Source: Candidatus Limnocylindria bacterium | GTDB taxonomy: Bacteria; Chloroflexota; Limnocylindria; QHBO01 | NCBI GenBank assembly: GCA_030146365.1 | Contig: JASLBU010000003.1 | Coordinates: 1-9,921, forward strand | Direction: 5' to 3' | Length of the DNA: 9,921 nt | Shown here: positions 1 through 6,793 of the stretch, piece by piece | Layout: the number at the start of each line of letters is the position of its first letter | Numbering within the stretch: position 1 is the stretch's first letter | Notes under the pieces: generated by a model | Databases searched by the model: none | The model's input: the letters and a program-made list of their open reading frames with translations, nothing else | What the model was told of the DNA's origin: nothing | Position numbers and translations under genes: made by a program

Positions 1-57
1 GAGTTCGACATCGACGAGACCGGTACCAACCGCGTCGGTCGGGAAGGGGATCGTTAA
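1..57 (+). CDS. C-terminal tail of an upstream gene (partial)
   Basis: The frame is open from the window edge and ends at TAA (55-57). It gives 18 residues ending in a polar, acidic tail (EFDIDETGTNRVGREGDR). The stop shares its last base with the ATG of the next gene (TAATG), so the two are translationally coupled and share a transcript. The product cannot be named from 18 residues. The 'D-I-D-E-T-G' flavour loosely recalls tails of YsnF/DUF2382 or PRC-barrel stress proteins, but that is only a guess. Confidence 0.6.
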   Translation, partial: EFDIDETGTNRVGREGDR

Positions 58-674
58 TGGCAGTTGACAATCGCTACGACACGCCGGTCCGAACGACCGA
101 CGTGAACGTGCACCACGACACCGGCACGGGCCTCGGCGAGGGGGCGTGGCTCGGCAACGCTCAGCGCGACCGCGTCCGCTGGGGGCCGATCTGGGCCGGC
201 CTGCTCACGGCGCTGGGGACCTTCCTCCTGCTCACGACCGCGGCAGTCGCGATCGGTGCGCTGGCGGTGGACTCCGGCGCGAGCGCCGATGACAGCTCGG
301 CGGCAAGCGGGATCGCCAGCGCGATCATCGCCCTGCTCGCCTTTTTGATCGGTGGCTACGTGGCCGCACGAACGGCCGGGGTCATCGGCCGGGGCTATGG
401 CGCCCTGAACGGGTTCCTCGTCTGGGCGCTGGGCGTGGTGCTCATCCTCGCCCTGGCCGCGTTCGGCCTCGGCTCCCTGTTCGGTGCATCGGGCGACCTG
501 TTCTCCCAGTACCAGCAGATGGGTCAGCCGCAGCCTGACGTCGATCCGGAGTCGGTCGTCGACGGGATCCGCAATGGGTCCATCGGCGCCTTCATCGGCA
601 TGCTGCTGCCGGCCATCGCGGCAACCCTCGGGGGCCTGTTCGGCTCCCGGGAGCAGGTCGTCGTCGAGCGCTGA
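57..674 (+). CDS. Four-helix integral membrane protein, function unknown
   Basis: This 205-residue protein starts with a polar, probably cytoplasmic segment of about 40 residues. Four hydrophobic segments follow, at roughly 43-70, 84-105, 115-143 and 174-197. The helices are rich in Gly and Ala, and the first opens with RWGPIWAGLLTALGTFLLL. The loop between helices 3 and 4 (about 147-172) is acidic and rich in Gln and Pro (QYQQMGQPQPDVDPES). The start is supported by GGAAGGGG at 41-48 and by overlap with the upstream stop. I recognise the general type, small membrane proteins often next to PRC-barrel or stress proteins in Chloroflexota and Actinobacteria, but no function is established. It is followed at once by a hairpin terminator, so it is probably the last gene of its operon. 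Confidence 0.8.
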   Translation: MAVDNRYDTPVRTTDVNVHHDTGTGLGEGAWLGNAQRDRVRWGPIWAGLLTALGTFLLLTTAAVAIGALAVDSGASADDSSAASGIASAIIALLAFLIGGYVAARTAGVIGRGYGALNGFLVWALGVVLILALAAFGLGSLFGASGDLFSQYQQMGQPQPDVDPESVVDGIRNGSIGAFIGMLLPAIAATLGGLFGSREQVVVER

Positions 675-693
675 ACCAGCGGTAGCTGAACCC

Positions 694-733
694 GAGGGGC
701 CGGCTCACGCATCGCGCGTGGGCCGGCCTCTTT
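694..733 (+). terminator. Rho-independent-type hairpin after the four-helix membrane protein
   Basis: Positions 694-710 pair with 716-732 around a five-base loop (ATCGC, 711-715). This gives a continuous 17-bp GC-rich stem with two G-U wobbles (697/729 and 705/721). The T tract is short, TTT at 731-733 and partly inside the stem, so termination strength is uncertain. It lies 20 bases after the stop of the membrane-protein gene and 26 bases before the next start, so it separates the two transcription units at least in part. Confidence 0.75.
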
Positions 734-758
734 CCGTATCCAACAGCCGGAGAGGTCG

Positions 759-1628
759 ATGCTGAATCGGTGGACACGGGCCGTGGCCGCCAGCGGGGCG
801 GGCGCGGCCCGAATCGTCTGGCGAGCGATCCGGCTGTTCGTCGACGACCAGGCGCTCTCGTGGGCCGGCGGCATCGGCCTCTACCTGTTCCTCTCGGTAC
901 CCCCGTTCATCGTCGCGTCGGTGTACGTCGGCAGCCTCGCCTTCCCGGCCGAACAGGTCGAGTCCTTCGTGCTTGAGCAGGTGGCGAAGTACCTGCCCGC
1001 GGAGCAGCAGCTGCTCGAGGGGATCGTGGCCCAGAGGCCGGACAACGCGGCGGCCGGCACGCTCTCGGTCGCGCTGCTCCTGTTCAGTGGCAGCCGGGCC
1101 TTCGCCTCGCTCACGTCCGCCGTCAACGTGATGTGGCGGCGCGTGGATCGGCTGACGTTCCTGCGCCGCCAGGTGCTGCGAATCGGCATGCTGGCCGTCA
1201 CCCTGGTGCTCCTGCTGGCGGCCGCGCTCTCGGAGGCGGTCATCGCGGCGCTCGCGGACGGGGGCGGGAGCACCCAGCGAGACCTGTGGCTCCTGGACTG
1301 GCAGATCGTGCCGTCGCTCCTGCTCGGGACCTTCCTGCTCATCGCCTACAAGGTCCTTCCGCGCGACCCGGTGGCGTGGTCGCACGCGGCGGTCGGGGCC
1401 GCCGTGGCAACCACCGGGGTGCGGCTCGCGCAGGCGGCCGCCGGCCTGGTTGCCGAGGCGGAGCTGTTGGATACCCCGTACGGCGAGCTGGCCGGCGTCG
1501 CGCTGTTGGCCACGTGGTCGCTGGTGGTGGGGGTCGTCATGCTGTTCGGCGCCGCCATCGTCGCCGTGCTCGCCGGCAAGCGGACACTGGACCACGAGGC
1601 GGACGAGCGGTTCTCACGCGGCGCCTGA
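759..1628 (+). CDS. YihY/virulence factor BrkB family membrane protein
   Basis: The product is a 289-residue polytopic membrane protein of the YihY/BrkB (formerly 'ribonuclease BN') family. Its physiological role is not settled; transport of a solute or lipid has been proposed for relatives. Visible family features, in order, are the first helix entered by the DDQALSWAGGIGLYLFLS stretch (about 29-46), the block SGSRAFASLTSAVNVMW (110-126), a helix at about 141-165, YKVLPRDPVAWSHAAVGA (197-214), and the final pair YGELAGVALLATWS to MLFGAAIVAVLAG (241-273). There are about six membrane segments, the usual number, and the length is typical. GGAGAGG (749-755) is a good ribosome-binding site for the ATG. 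Its last 15 bases overlap the 3' end of the convergent LLM oxidoreductase gene, with no room for a separate terminator. Confidence 0.88.
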   Translation: MLNRWTRAVAASGAGAARIVWRAIRLFVDDQALSWAGGIGLYLFLSVPPFIVASVYVGSLAFPAEQVESFVLEQVAKYLPAEQQLLEGIVAQRPDNAAAGTLSVALLLFSGSRAFASLTSAVNVMWRRVDRLTFLRRQVLRIGMLAVTLVLLLAAALSEAVIAALADGGGSTQRDLWLLDWQIVPSLLLGTFLLIAYKVLPRDPVAWSHAAVGAAVATTGVRLAQAAAGLVAEAELLDTPYGELAGVALLATWSLVVGVVMLFGAAIVAVLAGKRTLDHEADERFSRGA

Positions 1629-2453
1629 CAGCGTCGCCGCCGTGCCGCGCTCGGCGTTGCGTCGGTCACGCCACTCGAGGAACGCCTCGCCGCCCTCCAC
1701 CCGCCACTCGGGGCCGCCGAAGCCCAGCGTGAACTGCGTGAAGCCCAGCTCCAGGTAGCGTTCCGCATCCTCGGCGAGGAATCGGTCGATGTCGTTCGGC
1801 TGCAGGCCCACGCCCCACTCGATGTCGTGCGGATCGCGGCCGATCGCGTCGCAGTGCCGGCGCAGTGCCTCGACCGCGGGCATCACCTCGTCCACGTTGT
1901 CCGGGAAGAACGCGTGCCACGAGTCGGCATGCCGCGCGACGATGGGGAGGGTCAGCGACAGGCCGACGCCGGCGACGAGGATGGGCATGCGTCGCATCGG
2001 CGGGGGATTGAGGCTGGCGAGCCGGTCGATGATCACCGGCGTGTCCCGCGCCAGCGCCCGGATGCGGCTCGCCCGCGTGCCGAACTCGTAGCCGTAGCGC
2101 GCGTAGTCGCGATCGAACCAGCCGGCACCGAGCCCCATGACCACTCGCCCTCCGCTCATGTGGTCCACGGTGCGGGCGATGTCCGCGTGGAGGTTCGGGT
2201 TGCGGTACGAGTTGCATGCGACGAGCGGTCCCAGCTCGATGCGCTCGGTCGCCTCGGCGAACGCCGCCAGCAGCGACCAGCACTCGAAGTGCGGCCCGTC
2301 CGGATCGCCGTTGAGCGGGCTGAAGTGGTCCCAGGTGTAGAGGAGGTCGTAGCCCAGCTGCTCGGTCCGCACCGCGGCCGCCCGCAGCCGGGGCCACGTG
2401 CCATGCTGAGGATGGAGTTGGGAGGCGATCCTGATCGGTCGATCGGTATGCAT
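1614..2453 (-). CDS. LLM-class F420-dependent oxidoreductase
   Basis: This 279-residue protein has a luciferase-like monooxygenase (bacterial luciferase, TIM-barrel) fold. It belongs to the branch that uses the deazaflavin F420 in actinobacteria and some Chloroflexota. The beginning IRIASQLHPQHGTWPRLR (7-24), YTWDHFSPLNGDPDGPHFECW (39-59), LVACNSYRNPNLHADIARTVDH (77-98) and VMGLGAGWFDRDYARYGYEFG (105-125) are strongly family-like. The hydride-transfer substrate cannot be predicted. I prefer the ATG at 2453, which begins just before the conserved strand and lies about one transcription-start distance from the predicted -10. An in-frame ATG at 2462 has a better Shine-Dalgarno (GGGAAGG, 2475-2469), but that site is inside the MerR operator and probably upstream of the transcription start. 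The gene is divergent from the merR-like gene and presumably its target. Confidence 0.9.
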   Translation of the reverse strand: MHTDRPIRIASQLHPQHGTWPRLRAAAVRTEQLGYDLLYTWDHFSPLNGDPDGPHFECWSLLAAFAEATERIELGPLVACNSYRNPNLHADIARTVDHMSGGRVVMGLGAGWFDRDYARYGYEFGTRASRIRALARDTPVIIDRLASLNPPPMRRMPILVAGVGLSLTLPIVARHADSWHAFFPDNVDEVMPAVEALRRHCDAIGRDPHDIEWGVGLQPNDIDRFLAEDAERYLELGFTQFTLGFGGPEWRVEGGEAFLEWRDRRNAERGTAATLSGAA

Positions 2454-2464
2454 GGCCCGCATCC

Positions 2465-2491
2465 TTGACCTTCCCTCCGAGGGAAAGTCAA
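2465..2491. promoter_or_regulatory. MerR-type operator in a divergent promoter
   Basis: TTGACCTTCCCTC (2465-2477) and GAGGGAAAGTCAA (2479-2491) form an inverted repeat centred on base 2478, matching at 12 of 13 positions. The arrangement resembles MerR-family operators (ACCTTCC, spacer, GGAAGGT), which sit between over-spaced -35 and -10 boxes. Rightward, TTGACC (2465-2470) could be the -35 and CAACAT (2489-2494) a weak -10. Leftward, TTGACT (2491-2486) could be the -35 and AAGGAT (2466-2461) the -10. The two ATG codons (2453 on minus, 2503 on plus) lie exactly 25 bases either side of the centre. One site could therefore drive both genes, with transcripts that have essentially no leader. Confidence 0.8.
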
Positions 2492-2502
2492 CATGTGAGC
2501 CG

Positions 2503-3270
2503 ATGTTCCAGATTGGGCCGTTCGCACGCCTCGGCGGCATCAGTCGCAAGCAGCTCCGCGCCTACGACCTGCTGGGGCTGTTCCGGCCGGTGTGGGTTGA
2601 CCCGTCCAGCTCCTATCGCTACTACTCGCCCGCCCAGCTGCCGGAGCTGCGCCGCATCCTGGCCCTGCGCCAGCTGGGCATGCCGCTCGAGGAGATCGGG
2701 GCGCTCATCCGCGGCGGCGATCTTCGCGACGCCCTGGACCGACGCCGCGCCCAGCTGGAGCGCGAGCGTCGCCTCGTCGAGGAGCGACTTGCGGCGCTCG
2801 ACATCTCGGTCGCCGATGAGGGCGGCCCCGACGTCGTCCTCCGCTCGATCAACGCCGAGCCGGTGGCGGTGATGTCGCTCGACGCCGCGACCGGGAATCC
2901 CTTCGACGAGCTCGAGGCATGGGTCCGCGACACGGGGCGCCGGGCCCATCGGCCGCCCGGCGCGATCCCCGGTCAACGCGAGATCTTCGTGCCGGTGACG
3001 GGGCCGATCGCCGAGACCGACCGCATCGCGTATCGCCGCCTCCCCGCCGCGCGGGTCGCGTCGATCATCCACCGCGGGCCGTATGCGGGCGTCGCGGCGG
3101 CGCGGGCCACGCTGGAACGCTGGGTCCGGGCGGCCGGGCTGACGGCCTCCGGACCGATGCGGACGCTCTACCTGCAGTTCGGCGCCGATCCGGGCCTGCG
3201 CGTGCCGCCGGGCTGGGTCGTGGAAACTCGCGAGCAGTTCGTCACCGAGCTCCAGCAGCCAGTGGATTGA
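2503..3270 (+). CDS. MerR-family transcriptional activator with GyrI-like effector-binding domain
   Basis: The 255-residue protein has a BmrR/TipA-like plan. Residues 2-70 form the MerR winged helix-turn-helix: FQIGPFARLGGISRKQLRAY, then an SSSYRYYSPAQL wing, then LRQLGMPLEEIGALI. Residues about 73-101 form the dimerising antiparallel coiled coil, rich in Arg and Glu. Residues about 111-255 look like a GyrI-like small-molecule-binding domain, with IIHRGPYAGV (188-197) and a C-terminal TELQQPV strand. No cysteine pair suggests metal sensing, so the ligand is probably organic, often a hydrophobic cation in this class. I chose the ATG at 2503 because the HTH begins at once. The same frame opens at 2452, but that would put the operator inside the coding region. 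The adjacent operator implies autoregulation and control of the divergent F420 oxidoreductase. Confidence 0.9.
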   Translation: MFQIGPFARLGGISRKQLRAYDLLGLFRPVWVDPSSSYRYYSPAQLPELRRILALRQLGMPLEEIGALIRGGDLRDALDRRRAQLERERRLVEERLAALDISVADEGGPDVVLRSINAEPVAVMSLDAATGNPFDELEAWVRDTGRRAHRPPGAIPGQREIFVPVTGPIAETDRIAYRRLPAARVASIIHRGPYAGVAAARATLERWVRAAGLTASGPMRTLYLQFGADPGLRVPPGWVVETREQFVTELQQPVD

Positions 3271-3280
3271 GGCGGCGCGC

Positions 3281-4534
3281 CTAGGTGAGCGGCGTGACCG
3301 CCCGGACGCCACCGCGCTTCTGGAACCCGATCTGGAGATCCTGGAAGATCCCGGCGGCGAACCCCGCCTCGCACAGGGCGAGGTAGTACTCCCACATCCG
3401 CACGAACCGGTCGTCGAAGCCCAGGGCCCGCACCGCGTCCAGGTTGCCCATGAAGTTCGCGCGCCATGCCCGCAGCGTCGGCGCGTAGTGCGGCCCGATG
3501 TCCGTCACGCCGGTCACCATCAGCGACGTCCGGTGCGTGGCCCGCTCGATCACCGCAAGCGACGGCAGCAGGCCGCCCGGGAAGATGTACTGCTGGATCC
3601 AGTTCGCGCCGCGGCGCTGCTCCTCGTAGCGGGCGTCGGGATAGGTGATCGACTGCAGGCCGATCCTCCCTCCGCGCCGCAGGACGCGGTCGCAGGTCTC
3701 GAAGAAGGCCGGGAAGTACTCGTGGCCGACCGCCTCGAGCATCTCGATCGACACGATCGCGTCGAACTCGCCGTCCATCTCGCGATAGTCGCGCAGCTCC
3801 ACCGTGATCCGGTCGGTGAGCCCGGCCGCCCCGATGCGCTCGCGCGCCAGCTTCGCCTGCTCCTCCGAGATCGTGATCGTGGTGACGTGCGCTGCCCCAC
3901 GCTCCGCGGCGAGGTACATCGCGAACGATCCCCATCCCGACCCGATCTCCAGCACCCGCATCCCGGCCTCGACGCCGGCAAGGTCGGCGACGCGCGCGTA
4001 CTTCGTTCGCTGCGCCTCCTCCAGCGACTGCGCCGGATCGGCGAAGACGGCGGAAGAGTAGGTCATCGACTCGTCCAGGAACAGCCGATAGAGCTCGTTC
4101 GACAGGTCGTAGTGCGAGGCGATATTGCGGCGTGCCTGCTTCACGGTGTTGCGACGGAGCCGATGGGCCACGATCCGCGCCGCCTGCGTCGGCAGCCGCC
4201 ACCACCCGCCGACCAGCGAGAGCTCCTGCCGATTCAGCGATGCCAGCAGCAGGAGGGCCGCGAGATCAGGGGACGACCATTGGCCGTCCACGTATGACTC
4301 ACCGGCGCCGGTCTCGCCGTCGATCAGAAGGCGCGCCATGGCTGCGCGGTCGTGCACCACGATCTCGCCGCGGCGGTCTGACGTCGGGTTCCCGAACGTG
4401 CGACGGCTGCCATCGGGCAGCTCGATCGTCAGGTGGCCCACCCGGATCCGGGAGGCGGCGCCCAGCAGGACGCGCTCGGCCACGTCCGCCACCATCGGCA
4501 GGGCGAACGGGACGTGCTGGGGTCGGGTGGTCAT
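3281..4534 (-). CDS. Cyclopropane-fatty-acyl-phospholipid synthase family SAM methyltransferase
   Basis: The product (417 residues) is a COG2230/CfaS-type enzyme that transfers a methyl group from S-adenosylmethionine to the double bond of phospholipid-bound unsaturated acyl chains at the membrane. Residues 1-135 are the N-terminal lipid-binding region. The catalytic part shows SHYDLSNELYRLFLDESMTYS (140-160), the SAM loop VLEIGSGWGSF (194-204), SIEMLEAVGHEYFPAFF (262-278) and NWIQQYIFPGG (311-321). Compared with E. coli Cfa as I remember it, bicarbonate-site Cys139, His266 and Tyr317 correspond to Ser199, Gln294 and Arg358, while the Glu239 equivalent (Glu267) is kept. The product may therefore be a methyl- or methylene-branched chain rather than a cyclopropane ring. 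The ATG at 4534 overlaps the upstream stop as ATGA. The gene converges on merR with a 10-base gap. Confidence 0.92.
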   Translation of the reverse strand: MTTRPQHVPFALPMVADVAERVLLGAASRIRVGHLTIELPDGSRRTFGNPTSDRRGEIVVHDRAAMARLLIDGETGAGESYVDGQWSSPDLAALLLLASLNRQELSLVGGWWRLPTQAARIVAHRLRRNTVKQARRNIASHYDLSNELYRLFLDESMTYSSAVFADPAQSLEEAQRTKYARVADLAGVEAGMRVLEIGSGWGSFAMYLAAERGAAHVTTITISEEQAKLARERIGAAGLTDRITVELRDYREMDGEFDAIVSIEMLEAVGHEYFPAFFETCDRVLRRGGRIGLQSITYPDARYEEQRRGANWIQQYIFPGGLLPSLAVIERATHRTSLMVTGVTDIGPHYAPTLRAWRANFMGNLDAVRALGFDDRFVRMWEYYLALCEAGFAAGIFQDLQIGFQKRGGVRAVTPLT

Positions 4535-5271
4535 CGAGTTGCGGCCCCATGCGAGTGAAACTTCGCGCCACGCCTCCATAGGCGAATGGCGTGCCAGTGA
4601 ATCATGCCGATCGTCTTCAGGGTCACGAGCGGATATCGGACCAGCATTCGCAGAAGCTGGCGATCGGTCAACGGCCTGCGCGTCAGCGCGACGCTGGCCT
4701 GCAGGACGGGGGAGCCGTTCTCGGTCTCATCGATCACGATGCGCAGTTCGTTCGGCCGGTCCTGGACCCGCACCGTGTACGCGGCGTCCATGCTGATGAA
4801 CGGGCTGACGTAGTGGTCCTTCTCCATGCTCGCGACGTGTGACGCCCGAGTCGCTGCCGGCCGGAGCGTATAGAGGCGCCGCTCCTGGTGCGTGTTGTGC
4901 ACCTCCACCACCACGACCCGCAGCTCGTCCGCCGCGTCTCGGCACAGGAAGAACGACGCGGGGTTGAAGACGTGGCCCAGCACGCGCGGGTACGACACGA
5001 GCGTGATGCGCCAGTCCGCGGCATCGGCGAACCCTTCGGCGCGCAGATGGTCGCGCACGCTGGCGTCGATGTCGGCCGCGGCAGGCAGCCAGTGATCGTC
5101 ATCGCGGAAGGCGAACGGGCGCCAGCGGTTGCGGCCCAGCAGCTTCATCCCGGCGATGCGGTCCAGCTCAGAGGTGTCCAGGGCCAGGTAGAAGACGTCG
5201 TGCTCCAGCTCGTAGATGAATGGTTTGCTGCGCCGATGGCGAACCTTGCCCTCCAGCAGGTGGGATCTCAC
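4531..5271 (-). CDS. DUF1365 family protein (COG3496)
   Basis: This 246-residue protein of the DUF1365 family has no settled biochemical role. It is nearly always found with a COG2907 flavoprotein and a CfaS-like methyltransferase, as here. Family hallmarks are the start VRHRRSKPFIYELEHDVFYL (10-29), YPRVLGHVFNPASFFLCRD (94-112), VVEVHNTHQERRLY (121-134), KDHYVSPFISMDAAYTVRV (151-169) and the C-terminal IHWHAIRLWRRGAKFHSH (224-241). The start is GTG at 5271, which overlaps the stop of the flavoprotein gene as GTGA. The homology begins immediately after it, so the longer open frame back to 5658 is not used. Its own stop overlaps the methyltransferase ATG. This strict coupling suggests that the three products are made in proportion and act on one lipid substrate. 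Confidence 0.9.
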   Translation of the reverse strand: MRSHLLEGKVRHRRSKPFIYELEHDVFYLALDTSELDRIAGMKLLGRNRWRPFAFRDDDHWLPAAADIDASVRDHLRAEGFADAADWRITLVSYPRVLGHVFNPASFFLCRDAADELRVVVVEVHNTHQERRLYTLRPAATRASHVASMEKDHYVSPFISMDAAYTVRVQDRPNELRIVIDETENGSPVLQASVALTRRPLTDRQLLRMLVRYPLVTLKTIGMIHWHAIRLWRRGAKFHSHGAATR

Positions 5272-6578
5272 GCCGCCCGCTCCTCCACGGCGCCATCGGC
5301 GGCGGCGGCATCGGCGGCCGCAGCGGCGACGATCGCGTCGGCTGCCTCGTAGCCTGCACGGCAGCCGTCCTCGTGGAAGCCGTAGCCAAGGTGCGCCCCT
5401 GCGTACCAGGTGGAACGCCGACCCTGGATCGCGCCGATGAGCCGCTGGGCCTCCAGCGTCTGGAAGGTGTACAGCGGGTGGCTCCAGTTCCGCTTCAGCA
5501 GCACGCTGGCCGGATCGATGCGCCCGGCCGGCGGGTTCATGCTGACGCTGAGCTCCGTTGCGCCGCGCAGCGACTGGAGGCGGTTCATGTGGTACGTCAT
5601 GGTGAGCGTATCGACGACGGCGGTGCACGATCCCATGTCGATGTTCCAGCTGGCCCACGCGTTGCGGCTCCCCGGCAGCATGCCCGCATCGGTGTGAAGG
5701 ACGACGCGGTTGTCGGAGTACTCGAACCCCTTCAGGGCGGTGCGCTCGGCCGGATCCGCGTCTCGCAGGAGGCTCAGGGCCGTGTCGGCGTGGGTCGCCA
5801 TCACGAGGTGGTCGAACCGCTCCGGGATGCCGTGGGTCAGCTCGACCGTGATGCCGGCGTCATCGCGGGTCACGGAGCGGACTGGGTTGCCGGTCGAGAC
5901 CGCACCCGGGCCAAGGCGGTCCGCGATGGCATTCACGTAGCTCCGGCTGCCCCCGGTGATCGTCCGCCACTGCAGGTTCCGGCCGTAGCCGATGAGCCCG
6001 TGGTGGTCCAGGAACCGCAGCAGGTAATCGATCGGGAAGCTGCCGACCTCGTCCGGCGCGGTCGACCACACCGCCGCCGTCAGCGGGATGAGGAAGTGGT
6101 TCGCGAACGCGCGCCCGAGCCCACGGTCGTCGAGGTACTCGTCCAGCGTCATCTCCGACGGCCGCGGCGCATCCAGCACGCGGCGGGCGTCGCGGTAGAA
6201 CCGGAACAGGTCGTTGAGCATGCCGTAGTGGCTCGGTCGGGCCAGCTGCTTCCGCTGAGCGAAGACGCCGCGGAGGCCGCGGGTCGACCACTCCACGCGG
6301 CAGGCGGCGCAGGTCACACCCATGCTCATGTCGCTGGCCTGGGTCGGCACCTGAAGCTCCGCGAGCAGCCCGATGAAGCGCGGGTAGGTGACCTCGTTGT
6401 AGACGATGAAGCCGATGTCGACGGCGCGCCCATCCGGCAGGTCGATCGTCGTGGCGTGCCCGCCCAGCGTCGGCGCGCTCTCGAAGAGGCGGACGCGATG
6501 GCCGGCGGCGTGGAGTGCGTGAGCGGCCGTCAGCCCGGAGATTCCCGCTCCGACCACGGCCACGGATGGTCGTGGCAT
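5268..6578 (-). CDS. FAD-dependent oxidoreductase, amine-oxidase-like (COG2907)
   Basis: This 436-residue flavoprotein is the first gene of the lipid-modification operon. The N-terminal Rossmann motif VAVVGAGISGLTAAHAL (6-22) and the acidic LFES at strand 2 (31-34) bind the ADP part of FAD. LGGHATTIDLPDGRAVDIGF (38-57) is the usual amine-oxidase segment. TITGGSRSYVNAI (206-218), LHTDAGMLPGSRNAWASWN (294-312) and the C-terminal FAD-contacting WYAGAHLGYGFHEDGCRAGYE (391-411) are typical of COG2907. The last 20 or so residues are an Ala-rich tail without homology value. Related proteins in clusters with DUF1365 and CfaS-like enzymes act on, or are needed for, modified membrane fatty acids; by context this one may oxidise or desaturate the methylated chain. 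The ATG at 6578 precedes the Rossmann strand by five codons. Confidence 0.9.
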   Translation of the reverse strand: MPRPSVAVVGAGISGLTAAHALHAAGHRVRLFESAPTLGGHATTIDLPDGRAVDIGFIVYNEVTYPRFIGLLAELQVPTQASDMSMGVTCAACRVEWSTRGLRGVFAQRKQLARPSHYGMLNDLFRFYRDARRVLDAPRPSEMTLDEYLDDRGLGRAFANHFLIPLTAAVWSTAPDEVGSFPIDYLLRFLDHHGLIGYGRNLQWRTITGGSRSYVNAIADRLGPGAVSTGNPVRSVTRDDAGITVELTHGIPERFDHLVMATHADTALSLLRDADPAERTALKGFEYSDNRVVLHTDAGMLPGSRNAWASWNIDMGSCTAVVDTLTMTYHMNRLQSLRGATELSVSMNPPAGRIDPASVLLKRNWSHPLYTFQTLEAQRLIGAIQGRRSTWYAGAHLGYGFHEDGCRAGYEAADAIVAAAAADAAAADGAVEERAA

Positions 6579-6586
6579 GTCGTCCG

Positions 6587-6616
6587 GGATACGGTCGAGC
6601 CGCCGATCCAGATCAA
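6587..6616 (-). promoter_or_regulatory. Candidate promoter of the flavoprotein-DUF1365-methyltransferase operon
   Basis: On the minus strand the sequence reads TTGATCT (6616-6610), an 18-base spacer, then TATCC (6591-6587), eight bases before the ATG at 6578. It can be read two ways: as a poor sigma-70-type promoter (TTGATC plus a TAT-containing -10), or as a match to the TGATC-N18/19-TA pattern I remember for ECF11 (RpoE-ChrR) promoters, which control this gene trio in some Alphaproteobacteria. Either way the transcript would have a leader of only a few bases. The assignment rests on pattern only, and no sigma or anti-sigma gene is in view. Confidence 0.4.
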
Positions 6617-6667
6617 CGGTCGGGTCCGCCGCAGTCCGCGCCGGCCGGCCGGTGCTAGCCCGCGCGT

Positions 6668-6793
6668 GGGACTAGCGGCCAAGAATCGGCTGGGTGTCCC
6701 AGCGGCGGAGAACGAACAGCCACGCAGGAGCATCGAGCGCGTCCGCTTGTCCCAGGGGCGATGCACATCGGCTGCGGCGTGGCGGATAGTCCC
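6668..6793 (+). repeat. Element copy 1: ~126-bp repeat with terminal inverted repeats
   Basis: This copy begins GGGACTAGCGGCCA (6668-6681) and ends TGGCGGATAGTCCC (6780-6793). The ends are inverted repeats matching at about 13 of 16 positions. It is a direct repeat of 7540-7664. A hand alignment gives about 97 identities in 126 columns with one gap, best in the first 40 bases (37 of 40) and the last 15. TGTCCC recurs inside at 6695 and 6748, and CAGG (6726-6729) can pair with CTTG (6746-6749) where copy 2 has CCTG. It lies between the divergent flavoprotein and HTH genes. No target-site duplication is visible. It could be a MITE-like element, a structured RNA or a protein-binding array. Confidence 0.8.

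Noticed and set aside
705..1595. 296-codon open frame on the minus strand opposite the YihY/BrkB gene
   Set aside because: The translation is rich in Arg, Gln, Glu and His with no domain pattern. The plus-strand frame has clear membrane helices and family motifs.
4535..4579. Upstream ATG (4579) for the methyltransferase
   Set aside because: It would extend 15 residues into the conserved end of the DUF1365 gene. The ATGA overlap at 4534 is the typical coupled start.
5272..5658. Longer DUF1365 reading frame
   Set aside because: This part is Arg-rich shadow sequence within the flavoprotein gene. DUF1365 homology begins at the GTG (5271) that overlaps the flavoprotein stop.
6639..6656. CCGGCCGGCCGG palindrome upstream of repeat copy 1
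   Set aside because: Short self-complementary GC runs are expected by chance at this base composition, and it has no T tract or conserved context.
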